From NCBI RefSeq assembly GCF_014529535.1, contig NC_050735.1, positions 4,785,739 to 4,849,738 on the forward strand: a stretch of DNA of 64,000 bases, given 5' to 3'. The notes beneath the pieces were generated by a model, which worked only from the letters and a program-made list of their open reading frames with translations, was not told the DNA's origin and did no database searches. Each line of letters starts with the position of its first letter. Positions within the stretch are counted from its first letter, which is position 1. Positions 48,301 to 60,300 of the stretch are shown in pieces. The position numbers and the translations under genes are program-made. Source of the DNA: Bradysia coprophila (taxonomy: Eukaryota; Arthropoda; Insecta; Diptera; Sciaridae).

Positions 48301-51300
48301 ATGTTGTACACGTATTCAATCTGTTATTGCACTAACAGCGTGTGCGGATTTTCTTTTAATAGCTATTTTCATAACTTTCATGATATGTCACATGTGCCTT
48401 AATGATAGTTTTGCGCAATAGATGTGAAAATTATCTTTAAACGAGGCGAAGCCGACGTTGACTCGTATGCACGAAATTCCAGTTTAAGCACAAGTTAGGA
48501 ACACAATTTTATGTACACGAGTGAGATCCTCATTTTTGCAAACTTCACTTTTACGCACTAGTGCGTAAATATATCTGAAAATCCACTTCGATGGCACTAC
48601 AATTTTAGTTATTAATGACATCGGGTGCGAAGTAATTTATTAGGCTCTAGATGTGTAATTATGACACGAGGCCGCAGGCTGTACTAATAAAGTACTTCGC
48701 ACCAAGATTCATAAAACTTTCAAGGCTTTTTATTGTCGGTTAAAGAGTACAAAGTTACTAGTGAGTTTTCGCCTTGTCTCCTCACTCTCGATGATTCCTT
48801 AGTTTCATTCTAGAGGTCTCTCTATCTCACTCCAAGGTTTTTCGAGTCTTGAGGTAGATATCACTCGTGAATTGGAAACTCTGGAGGGTTAAGCTTGAGA
48901 AATCGCAGTAACAGAAAACTCGTAACTCTTGTGAAGAATGTAGGATGTTTCCATGATGTTTCATTGAAAATTGCAGTCTAAATTTTACCGCAAATCTTCT
49001 TCGGTAAATTTTGGTAGATTCGGCAAATTTTTGGTAAATTTCGGTAATTTTCAATAAATTCAATAAATAAAATTCTTATAATAATAGACACTGATTCTTG
49101 CTGTAAAAACCGATCGCGTCAATTCGCTATATTCAATAAATATTAAAAACAAAAATTGTGAAGCAACACGACAAGTCAGCATTTATACAATGGTTTCTCT
49201 CTACTAAAATGTTTCAAAAACTCATTTTCCTAATACACTCATTTAGCCTCATTATACACGAATCGATTTCCAACAGTTTGCTCTCCTGGCTTCTCGGACT
49301 CGATTCGTCTTCCTTACTAAAACTGTACTAATTTTATCAAATAATGTGCTGTTTCTTTTGTTTTTTTTTTCTGCTGTGCAACCCATTAAGGTACCGTGGG
49401 GGCTAGAATTGGTAAGTGATAAGAAAATCTATTTTCAATTGAACTGTACTCTATACACTATTTCCGATTTGTAGTAGTTAAAGCACCAATTTGAATTAGA
49501 AACGGTATTACTGCCTCATATAGCGATACAATTTCGAATTGGTGGAGAAACAAACATGTGATTTTGCAACGGTATTAATCGGGTTGCGTTAGTTTTACCG
49601 TTATTATTTTGTACGAAAAATGGTGCATATTAGCGCGCCAATTACTTACAATATAATTAGCGCAACCCAACGCTGAACTAAAGAGTACCTGTGATGACAC
49701 TTCGCTCTCTATCATGTCGCACCCATCAACTTTTCACGCTACTTAGCACCGTTTACGATAGATACTGATAGATACTCAGTTAACATTTTAACCAATAAAA
49801 GTCCTTAACGAAGTAAAACAGACAAGTGCGCGACACGTCTAATGCTATTTTCGTAGCAGAATGAAATTCAGTTCTTACATCCAGGTATAACATTGAAAAT
49901 TCATAAAAATTGTTTATCCAAACAAACATCCTGTCCTGCAGACAGTAATTCAACTGGGAAATGTGAACTTCTGTTGGTAAACAATTAATCAAACAAAATT
50001 TTGGCATTATGCCGATCAGTCTGTGTGTTTGTCTCTGTTCAAGTGCTCCAAGTTCAAATCAAATAACAATTAAAGTGAAAATTATGTTTGTTTCTCTGCA
50101 TAGCGATTCGAACACATACGATTGTTAACTGTGCTCACATCTACGACCGTAAAATTTAATACGAAATTATGCATTTTAGGTTACGATATGTCACCGTTTA
50201 TACGACGCTATGCAAAGTATTTAAATGATAAGGCGCTATCCTATCGTACCGTTGCGTTCGACTTTTGCAAGGTGAAACGGGGGAAGGAGGAAGGCTCATT
50301 GCGTACGATGAATGCTGACAAACTATTAAAGACATTACCAGTACTTCAAGCACAACTAGATGGTCTATTAGAGTTTGATTGTACAGCAAATGATTTGACC
50401 AATGGTAAGGCAGAAAAATTGCTAAATGCTTTAAGCATCCGTTAAATGTGTAAACGAATTCGATTTGCAGGCGTCATAAACATGTGCTTTATGCTACTTT
50501 TCCGAGATTTAATTCGTTTATTTGCGTGTTACAACGATGGTATTATAAATTTATTAGAAAAATATTTCGATATGAATAAGAAACAATGCAAGGATGCGCT
50601 AGATTTGTACAAAAAGTTTTTGGTTCGAATGGATCGGGTTGGTGAATTTTTGAAAGTGGCTGAGGTTCGTTAACGATTTCATATTTCCCGCCAGATTTTA
50701 AAAACTAAAAATTATTTCCGTTAACCACGCAGAATGTTGGCATTGACAAAGGTGAAATTCCAGATCTGACAAAAGCGCCAAGTTCATTACTTGAAGCGCT
50801 TGAAGGTCACCTAGCTTCTTTGGAGGGACGTAAAGGATCCGCAGCAAATACACCGACACAATCGTCAAGGTAATTTTGGAGTTTTATTTGAAAATTATTG
50901 TTTTTTTTGACGCATTTTTAATTGCCAAAAAATACTTTTCTTGCACACTTTAGTATGTAACTTCCATTTAGACAAAATTCCAAATTTTACAATTATTTAG
51001 TTTCCATTTAGATGGGGTTAGGTATGGTCATTTAATCGAAACATGAAACATAAAAACATGACAAGGGACCAACTCTTCGATTTTTGATATTGAACTGATC
51101 ACTATGGTCTCAAGTTCTCGATTTTAAACGATTTCTCACGAACAACAATTTCCTCATTCGTCTATCTACAAAAAAACTTTTCTCACTTCAGTAAAAACTG
51201 TTTAATTACTGACTGCGCCGTATGCGAGCAGTCTTTTTTTTCGCTTTGAATAAATAAAAAATTTAATCCCACTGGGAAACCATCATTTTCTTTTAAAAAC

Positions 51301-54300
51301 CTTCTGACTTTTCACAATTTTTTGTTCTTGATTACATCTTCAACTTCTTACTACATATTTCCACTGTCCTTGACTTGACGTTCGAAAACACAAACCGTTT
51401 GAATTGTTAGCAGTTCAAATGACCATACCTGATCGTTTCTAAATTGTTTGGCTAGACCGTAGACTGTACTAGTTTTTCTACGTGACATGCGTTAAAATTT
51501 CCAGCGATTAACTCTCACCTCCCACGAATGTTTGGGAGCATAATGTTTCGTGGGCTTGTGCTGATTTCAAGCTTGAAATCTAAATTTAATTGTTACGTCA
51601 TGGGGGTGTAACATTTGGGAAAAGCCATTATAGTGGATGATAGTTCTGCACTTGGAAAGCTATCTTCGAGGGCTTGAAAGGTTACATCAGCTACAGCACT
51701 TTGATGCAATTTTTAAACATAAGCTTTCTATTTGTTGTCTGCGCTTGCTTCTGAGATTAATTTTACGACAAAATTGTTGTCAATTGATTTTTGACAAACG
51801 GGTTGGATAAGAATTCAGTAAGAATTCTACGTAATGTAGAGTGGGAGTTCATTCAATTCGTTCTGTCTAACATTCTGACCATCTAAGGATTGAAGAAGCT
51901 TAAAATCAGGTCAACCAATAAATGACTTTGCTGAGTTCCTGTCATGTCGCACTGCTCAAAAAATGTTTTTAACATTTCTAAAGAAAATTTTCGTTGATTT
52001 TGGCTTTCCAATAGTTCTCACATTTTTCTAATGGCATCATTTTACTCGCGGCAAAGTTGACAACAATTAATTGTGAACGAAACTGTGGATGAATGTGAAG
52101 AAAATCTACATTTCGCTCGCTTTTTCTTAAAATCTTTAATCGGAAAGAATTGAATGCTAGTTTATGTTGTAGCTTAGGACAGCCTCTACTTATTCGCTCC
52201 TTCGCCTAGCTAAATTCTCAAAAAACAACTTCCTTTGAAGCATCATCACTCAAGAGTCGCACTTCGATCTATGTGCTCATCTTGTTTGTCTCATTGTTTG
52301 GACTCTTGTGAGTAAAGTATGCCCATTTGAGAGCTGCAAAAACTTCGAAATGATGAAGTCTGTTTTTCCTTCTATGAACCTGCGCTTATCCAACAAATGA
52401 TCTTTCTTTAATGTTGGTTACCAATCTTCTATTCTCGACCAGAGCTTTCAGAATCACTGGGGGGTCCCAAAAACTTGATTGACACCCTATTCAGACATGT
52501 TGCCTACCGCCTCTGTACCTACTTCCGGTTTCTTTGTCTGGCCTGAATTTAGCCCGTTCCGATCCCCATTTTTATTCGATCAATCGCTGGAAGATTTAAC
52601 CATTTAACGTCGAAAACAAGTTGTCTTAGATTTGAATTGAATTGATTGTACTGAATTGTTGCACATTTTTAATTTTTTTAAATTTTTTATTACGAAAAGA
52701 TCTCGTCTAGAATTTAAGCTAAAACAAAATCCATATTTTTAAACAATTGTTTAGTGACCACTTTAGTAATGAATTTTTTTATTTTTCTTTTTTCTTTTTT
52801 TTCGATCCTACACTTCATTACCTGTGTCCTCTATGGTTTGATGATATTTTGTCGTAAATTTGATGATGATTATATCCCGTACATAAAAAAATAATAATTT
52901 AATTTGAACCTGTAACACCCATTGAATCAATGTGATTTTTTGGAATTATTTTATTTTGCTTGCCTACAATGAATATGATTTGCTGTTGACACTTAATTTT
53001 TAATGTAATATTGTAATTGGAATGACAAATTGTTTCGAAACAAACAACTCACCAAAAAAAATTAAACCGAACCAATTCAAACGAAACTATTGATCCAAAT
53101 TTTTATCTTCACACAAATTTGTTCTTGTATCGTAATTTTGCTTTGTCAATTTTCTTTTTGTCAAATTCTGAATTTTAAAATCACTAAAATTTACACACGA
53201 CACACATATATCCAATCACAAACACCCTTATTTTTTGCGTTATTATTGTTGTGATAACCACCCTAAATCCACCATCCAATCAAAACACACCGCATTACAC
53301 CACCGCCATAAAAAAAAACACACACACGAAATTAAGTAGCAACCAAAAGAACGTAAAGAGTGGCGTATCTGCCCTATCTTCTACTAGCTCATCATTTGGT
53401 ACGGCTGCAGCGTCGACACGATTCGATAATCATGCCAACGGCATTGACGAATCATTAAAAGCACAAGCACTGGCCGAAGAAGAAGCCGCCATGAACCAAT
53501 ATCGGGTAAAGATTACTTCTATGTAATGTTGTTTCCCCATAATCGTTTTCTCGTCCCTCATTCATATCCAGCAAACAAAACTTACCTCACCCACCTCTGG
53601 CATGGCAGCGGTCAATAATCCGTTCCTCTCGTCACCGCCAGCCACTCAAGGCAATATTGTCGATCTATTCGGTGGCGGTAGTTTGCCAACAGATCCGAAT
53701 CAATCGGCATACTCATCGAAAGCGTCCGATGATCTGTTGCAATTGGGTAATCCATTCGCGGATATGTTCGGTTCACCAGCTCCGCCAGCACAGAGTGTTG
53801 CACCGGCGACTGGCGGCAACAATATGTGGATGGGAAATGGTAGTGGGAAAGTGGGGTTTGAGTTGAGGAAAATTATTTAAAAAATAATTAATTTTAGGAT
53901 TCAATGGATCTGCTGGCAATCAAAACTCATCGACCAATCAATTTGTGTCAGATAGCAATTTTTCGTCCGTTTTTGGTGCATCTGAACCTGTCGGTAAGTT
54001 ATTTGTTTTGTGTTTCTATTGTGTCATTTTCATGTTTATCGAAGGTATATTCAGAGGCTGTGTATTAATTTTTAGTCATTTAAGTAGCTTCATTAACCAA
54101 CCTAACATTTGCATGAAATTAAATAAATATTTTCGGTGGTTCACAACACCTATGATAACACCCCAAATTAATAAACTCAGTTCCCACAACATCAGAAAAA
54201 TGATAACAGATGTTGTTAGCAACGCCATCTGCTATCATTTTTCTGCCCAATATTAACAATCCAGATCCAAAACGATTTTTTTTTGTTTTGTTCCCAATCG

Positions 54301-57300
54301 AATAGAAAGAGTGTGCACGTGGGATAAACATTTAAGCATTTTAGACGATCAGAGAAATGGTATAGTGAGACTAATCTTTCGTTCATTTCCATTGTTTAGT
54401 TTTTAAAAAATCGAATTTTTTTCATATTTTTTGATATACTTAATGGTGACGGTTTGGCTCGTATCAATATCTGCGGATTGAGTAGCGGGAACATAAAACT
54501 GATTTTTTTGTAGATATAGTGTTATGATGAAAGAGAAAGAGATATTTTGACAAGTACCCCAAGGCAAGTTATAATAAACTGGTCTTCGGTCCTCTCGCTC
54601 TCAACGTACTACGTTCACAGAGAAGCAAATACTTTGACAAGTACCCCAAGGCAAGTTATAATAAACTGGTCTTCGGTCCTCTCGCTCTCAACGTACTACG
54701 TTCACAGAGAAGCAAATACTTTGACAAGTACCCCAAGGCAAGTTATAATAACTAGTCTTCGGTTTTCTCGCTGTGATCATATCAGTCTATTGTCGTATTG
54801 TCGTAATGACGATAGAGATCTCAATGAAAATGAGAATTGTTATCCTAGCAGTGTAGGAATTCAAATTATTATTTAAAGAACATAAGAGGAAATGTTTATC
54901 CAAGTGGTACAGAATGTCAATTCTACAATTTTTCCTTCAATTCCGGATGGAAAATTTGTTTTCTGCGTCAATACTTTGCCGATGTGCTCCTTAATATATT
55001 TCGAAATTATTCAACAGTGGTTGGCACTTCAGACTAATATCACGAAGTCACACCAACATAAGTCTTAGCCTAGGAGACATTTAAATAGTTCACTCAAATA
55101 TTAACGAGAAAAAAAATGAAAGTCCCCAAGACAGCGTGCGGATTGTTGGAATAACCATTTACCATCGGTATAATAAATTATTTCAGTAATGTAAGGGTCT
55201 CAAAGAGTAGAACCATACGCACCAACGTTACTATGTTAATGATCTAGCCCCAAACCTTTCATGGTCTCTCAGGCAGATCACTATTATTATTTTATACCAA
55301 CATACATTTGCATTTGCATATTAATGTGTGTCGTGATCAATTTGAGTCTGCAGCCTGCCGAATTTTTTCGTTCACAATTGTGAATGATTCCGATGAACAT
55401 TAATTTCATTAATTCACATTCACTGCATAGTCCATCTTAGTTCAACATTGTAAGTGCCTCTGAACTTAAAAGAATTCATGGAAAAAATAAATCCGTTCAT
55501 CCATCTGAGTGACTAGAAAATCACAGTCGCATCGATGAATCATTTCCTTTATTGAATGGAACACAATCAACCGACAACAACTAAAATATCGTTAAAACAT
55601 TCACCAAATCTCTCCGTACTATGTATTAACTTAGGGCCATATTACTACTTGCACGCAGCCACGGACACAACGTTGCCGAATCCATTTTTAATGAATGACA
55701 TTCCGGCACCATCATCAGCACCAGGTGATTTAGTTTATAGTTGTAGTGGTGACGGTAATATTCTTGATCATTCATTTGCAACAACAGTGGGCCCACCACA
55801 ACGGCCACCGCCTCCACGAGCGAACATGACCACACCATCGCCAGCCCATTCAACCGCATCAAATGCATCGAAAGTGAGTGCATTTGATGATTTGAATGAG
55901 TCGATTAGAATGGCTTTGGGTGGTTCGCCGGCTAAACAAATAACTGGTGGAGGAGTGACCGGTAATGTGATGATTGGCCCATCGATGATGCAACAGCAAC
56001 ACGTACAACATATGTCTAGCACTGGTTTTTCATCACCGCAACATCAAATGTATTCGTCGCCGGCAAAACAGCAAAGTGGTGTAGGAGGTCTCTGTTGTTC
56101 ATTTAATGTGTTTCTTTTATGATTTTTCATTTTGTTTGTTGCGTTTTTTTGAGAGTTTCTTTGATAATGATTTTTAGAGATAATTTTCGTTGATGCTTTT
56201 GAGTGAGTTTTTATTTTAAAACTATTTGAGGAAACAGTTTAGCATAATAGCGACGATGTTGTTTTGAAGAGTATGATTGAATTGGCTTTTTACTGAAGTG
56301 AGAGAGAGAGAGAAGAAAACTAAAATCAAAATGCTTTTGTGCTTATCCCAATATATTGCATTACAATATGTCGTTCCCATTGTGTTATAGCATGCCCTTT
56401 AATGTTAAAATGTACAGAAATGATCGTAATTTATGTATGGGTAAAAAAAAACATTGGCACTTGCAATTACAACAAATTTATGCAATAAAAGCTACATTGG
56501 AAACAGCCAATCGAACCAGACCAGTTCACGTTTTGTCGCTGTTTTATAGTTTGCCGCTATAAAACGTTTCTGTTGACTCAGAAAACTTCTTCAGCTATAT
56601 AATTTTACCAAAGAATATCCCTAAACGTTGAAAATATTCAATTCCTTGTTGCGTTGGCTGGTGACTTTCTTATGGGGAGACAACTGTGTCACGAACTCCG
56701 CTATGTTCACGATTCCTAAAATTCTTGAAGTTCGTAAAAATTTTCAAAACCTTAGAACTTAGGAATTTGTAGGATTTTTTTAAGAATTTAAACTTCAAAA
56801 AAATCTCAAAATACTCTTCAGCTGATCAATTCACTAAACTAAACATAACTAAATTTTAATGTCAAACTTCTAAACCGAGACACAGACGATAATCTGTATA
56901 TCATCCACTCGTAAGGCCACATAGTTTAAAATTATATATATTACACTATCCGTGCTTGCTCTACGTCTTTCGTGTTTGACTGTAGGGCCCTAACGAGGTC
57001 TAGTGTATCTCTACAGTCCCGCAGAAAATCCAAATTGATTTTAAGCGACACCCATTGGTACCAAAGGAAAAATGCAAAATCTAACAATATCTTCTGCATC
57101 GATGGATTGATTTTGACATGATATGTGGACGGTGCACTAGGTCCTCGTCACTGCCTTACTATCGTTCAAACACAAACGTCGCAGAACAAGTGTTTGTCGT
57201 ATTGGATCGTGAAATAATATTACATAGGTTTCGTGGCCTAATCAGCGTGGACAGCCGAAATATTTTTTAAGTCGGCTAAAGCCTCGGCCTGGGGTGTAGA

Positions 57301-60300
57301 TGACGTTGTAGAGCTTTAATGTCTTTAGTAATCCATTAGATATTCATTAGAGGAATCATATTTTGTAGGTTTCAGCAAACGGCTGAGAACAAAATTAGAA
57401 GTTATAGCTCGGCTAAGGCCGTTTTTTAAGAAAAACTCGAAAAAATGGCCTCAGCCGAGCTATAACTTTTAATTTTGTACTCAACCGTTTGCTGAAACCG
57501 ACAAAATTTGATTCATCTAATGAATATCTACTGGATTACTAAAGACACTAAAGCTCTACAACGTCATCTGCACCCCAAGTCGAGGCTTTAGCTGACTTAC
57601 AAAAAAATATTTCGGCACTCCACTCTGGGCTAATGAGGTACTCTTGTACACATTGCACTCTCGGTCTATTTGTGATTGACTAATTTTCACTGTGCCTTTT
57701 ATCGCCGCAAAGATCTTCATATAAATTTTCGAAAATACGACCTGCGTTGCAATCATTGTCTGCAATTTGTAAATAAGATTATGGGTGTGTGTGTGTGGGT
57801 GGACGTATGTATTTTTTTAAAGTTATTTGTTATGGTCGTAGCAATACTAACCCAATAATTATTCAGACTTGTTACAATTATAAAAGACTGACTGACTAGT
57901 TAATAAGTTTTAGTTTAGCCGTTTTTGAAAGTGAGATTTTTTCTGTCCAGTTAATTTTGCAGCCCAAAAATTTACTGATGTTCATGTTGTAACTATTTGT
58001 ATATACATACCAACCTGTTCGCCAGAAAAAGTCTTGCAACCAATTTTTCTATAAAATATTCCTACAATTGTTGGCTCACTCAAACTATGTTCATAGTTTG
58101 AAATCATTGGTTCACTAGTCCAGTAGTCTAACATATTTGAAAAAATACTTTGCTCAACCGCAGCTTATTACGTTGTTCAGTTATTCACATAATTTTTTAA
58201 GAAAAGAAAATTCGTCAACCTGTAACTAACAATTTTCTGTTTTAAATTCCATTTTCTTTCGCCCATAACAAATGGATTCCATTTCCACGCTTTGATGGAT
58301 GGTCGATTCTACTATACACCAAATAAAAAAAAAAAAAAAATTGTACAAATCCGTTCAAATCTGACTAACTCCTCATCACACATCGCCACACACAATATTC
58401 TAACTTAATTATCGGGGATAAATTTGCACACATCACACCTAACACACAGGTTTCGATGCATTGGGTGATGTGTTGAAACCGGCTTCATCGACCGGCGGTG
58501 GCCCTATTCAACAAGGAAACATTCTTGCCGCAGGTGTTGGACAACAGCAAATGGTGCCACAGCCTGCAAGTACCGGCAAAGTACTTACTGGTGATTTGGA
58601 CAGTTCGTTGGCATCGTTGGCAGAGAATTTGACGATAAACAAATCGGCATCGGCGCAAGTCAAGTAAATGTTGAAAAACAAATGTGATTGTGATCGACCA
58701 GTTTTCGTTGAATTAATCCGGGCATTTCGTTTTTCGTGAATAGGGGAGTTAACTGGAATTCACCGAAAAATGCAGCCAAACCCGGCTCAGCTGGTTGGAC
58801 ACCACAACCGATGGCCGCTACAACTGGAGCTGGATACAAACCTATGGTGAGTGTGTTGGACAGTTGTTTTTGATTGTTTTGTGATTCAAAGTTTTTTTTT
58901 ATAATATTCAAACTCATGTAGTTGTTTCATTCAAAATTTTGTTTGACTTAACATTTCAATATCAATCGAATAACATCACGGTGTGTCTGGGTTGCGTACC
59001 TCTCTTTTCTGTACATTTTCAGAGCTCTGAGCCGAATAAGTAAATTTTTGGTTTCATTTGAATTTGTTTTTCTTTCGATTTTCTGTTTCAAACAAATTTT
59101 GTTTTTAAGTTGAACATTTCAAAAACACAATTTTTACTACAAATCGGGATCGATGGTGTAGAGGATGCAAATGAGATTCAGTTGCAGCATTTTTATGTAG
59201 CACAAAAAAAAATTCCAGCTATCCAACGGTTCTTGTTAGCACTCTTCGGTTTAAAGTTAATGTAAAAATATAGTCAGATCGTTTGAAGCCATCAGATATT
59301 ATGTTAAAGCTTTTCACCACGCGCCAACTTGAAATCTGCGTGATAAAAGAACCACTTGTTCCAATAAATATTTAACGTTTAATATTTAATATTCTTCCTA
59401 TTTAAAATTTTGTCGCTGTCTGCTGTTGGCCTTCAAAAGTCTGATTATAATTTCTAATCATTTTATTGGTGCTGGTGATCACGATATACACGTTTTATCA
59501 ATTTTTTTTAATTACTTTAAATTTTTAATTTCACTTTTTATTTACTGTTTTTTTCTCTATTTTTTGCTTCTTTTTTATATTTGCCACACACACACACAAA
59601 CATACGAAAAACAATTTTTATTTCCCGAATATTTATTTGGCGTTCGCGGTGTTCTTTTTTGTTTTCTTTTGCTATTATTTCGGTTGCGTAGGCGCAAGGC
59701 ATGACTGTAAGTCCCGCTCCCAGCACTTTACACCATCCGTTCGTACACGCTTCCTTTCACTCGACGCCACCGTATGCACAGGTAAGTCAAAATTTTGTTG
59801 TACATAATTTTTGATTTTTTTTTTCTATTTATTTCATTTTGTTTGATTTTTCATAAATATTTTTCTTATCGATCTAATCCGCTGTAATGAGTCTGCGTTT
59901 TTTTTCGGAATGAAAATTTGTATATCTTAGAATGGCTAACGTCCAAAATGGTTGAAGGAAGTCATTAAGTCATCGATTTAGGATAACGATAATTCTGCAA
60001 AATTTACGCATTTTACGAAAAAAAAAACCTTCGTCGGTTCGAATATGAGCTTCGCAAAATAGTTTTTGCGATTGACAACTACATTCACTTATAAAAATAT
60101 TTCGTCAACATACGTCCAGTACGTATGAAATGGCTGGCAGCTGTTATTATACTGCGGATATGTAATCCAACGTCTGACATGTATATCGTACATGTCCGAC
60201 ATATAAACATACGACTGACACGAATAGTCACGAGCAGTATATATGATTATATGTCGGACATGTACGATATACTATACATGTCAGACGTTGGAATATACAT

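Larger units (their letters stand above)
47935..50179 (+). other. LAP intron 3 containing a microexon and hairpins
   Basis: The 2.2-kb interval between ANTH-domain exons. It includes a perfect 20-bp palindrome (48550-48569), an 80-bp inverted-repeat hairpin (48624-48703), the 21-nt microexon (49391-49411), and an imperfect inverted repeat GGGTTGCGTTAG / CTAATTATATT-GCGCAACCC at about 49572-49671. Confidence 0.6.

Noticed and set aside
54547..54876. 109-codon frame with three repeated peptide blocks
   Set aside because: The peptide repetition only mirrors the tandem DNA units of the GTGTTATGAT element in a non-coding intron.
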